Shown here: in pieces, positions 5,366 through 5,376 of the stretch | Layout: each line of letters begins with the position of its first letter | Position numbering within the stretch: the first letter of the stretch is position 1 | Source of the DNA: F23-B02 sp045601285 | GTDB lineage: Bacteria > Bacillota > Clostridia > Oscillospirales > Oscillospiraceae | Direction of reading: 5' to 3' | Assembly: GCA_045601285.1 (NCBI GenBank) | Contig: JAZRZJ010000018.1 | Location: 1 to 5,376, forward strand | DNA length: 5,376 bases | The notes under the pieces: model-generated | Told to the model about the DNA's origin: nothing | Database searches by the model: none | The model's input: the letters and a program-made list of their open reading frames with translations, nothing else | Made by a program: the position numbers and the translations under genes

Positions 5366-5376
5366 GACATTCGGAT
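5361..5376 (+). promoter_or_regulatory. Strong RBS and probable start of the next gene at the right edge
   Basis: AGGAGG (5361-5366) is followed after eight bases by AT at 5375-5376, the last bases of the window. If the next base is G this is a well-placed ATG. The product cannot be judged from here. Confidence 0.6.

Noticed and set aside
5315..5376. An open frame from ATG at 5315, in phase with the probable start at 5375
   Set aside because: It has no SD at a workable distance, and its start falls within the strand predicted to pair with the real SD. The strong AGGAGG at 5361 points to a start at 5375.

Overview
The window looks like chromosomal DNA from a low-to-mid GC Firmicute, most likely an uncultured gut clostridium of the Oscillospiraceae/Ruminococcaceae type. 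The reasons are strong AAGGAGG-type ribosome binding sites, frequent TTG starts, intrinsic terminators between units, and four recognisable families that are common together in such genomes: an ECF sigma factor with an RsgI-like anti-sigma factor, an EFR1-type flavodoxin-ferredoxin, CdsA, and a MepA-like MATE transporter. The taxonomic call is an inference from gene content, not from a marker gene.

Layout. Positions 1-315 form a very large, slightly imperfect inverted repeat. Its left arm carries the last 34 codons of an anti-sigma gene on the + strand. Its right arm carries the same 34 codons at the end of the complete anti-sigma gene on the - strand (211-1329). The two arms meet in a 25-bp GC-cored hairpin (131-181). 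The complete - strand operon is sigma (1326-1886) followed by anti-sigma, with a 4-base stop/start overlap and TTG starts for both. About 190 bp (1887-2078) separates it from a divergent + strand unit. This stretch holds an ECF-like promoter for the sigma gene, a dyad beside that promoter, and a sigma-A-like promoter for the + strand unit.

The + strand unit is an EFR1-family flavodoxin/2[4Fe-4S] protein (2079-2837) and, 32 bp later, cdsA (2870-3658), ended by a terminator hairpin at 3699-3744. A strong extended -10 promoter (3748-3776) then drives a single-gene MATE transporter (3813-5201), closed by a clear intrinsic terminator (5208-5245). A second hairpin (5255-5277) follows. The final ~70 bases appear to be the leader of the next gene: its strong SD (5361-5366) is complementary to a segment 50 bases upstream, giving a hairpin that would hide the ribosome binding site. 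The next gene probably starts at 5375.

Functionally, the sigma/anti-sigma pair is a transmembrane signalling module: the anti-sigma factor has one membrane helix, an RsgI-type extracytoplasmic domain with the Asn-Pro site, and an unassigned C-terminal region. CdsA makes CDP-diacylglycerol for phospholipid synthesis and the MATE protein exports small molecules, so much of the window concerns the cell envelope. No direct regulatory link between the units is visible. I found no tRNA, rRNA, CRISPR array or transposase. The points most worth a second look are the duplicated, synonymously diverged anti-sigma 3' end at the left edge, the ECF/RsgI pairing, and the SD-sequestering leader at the right edge.
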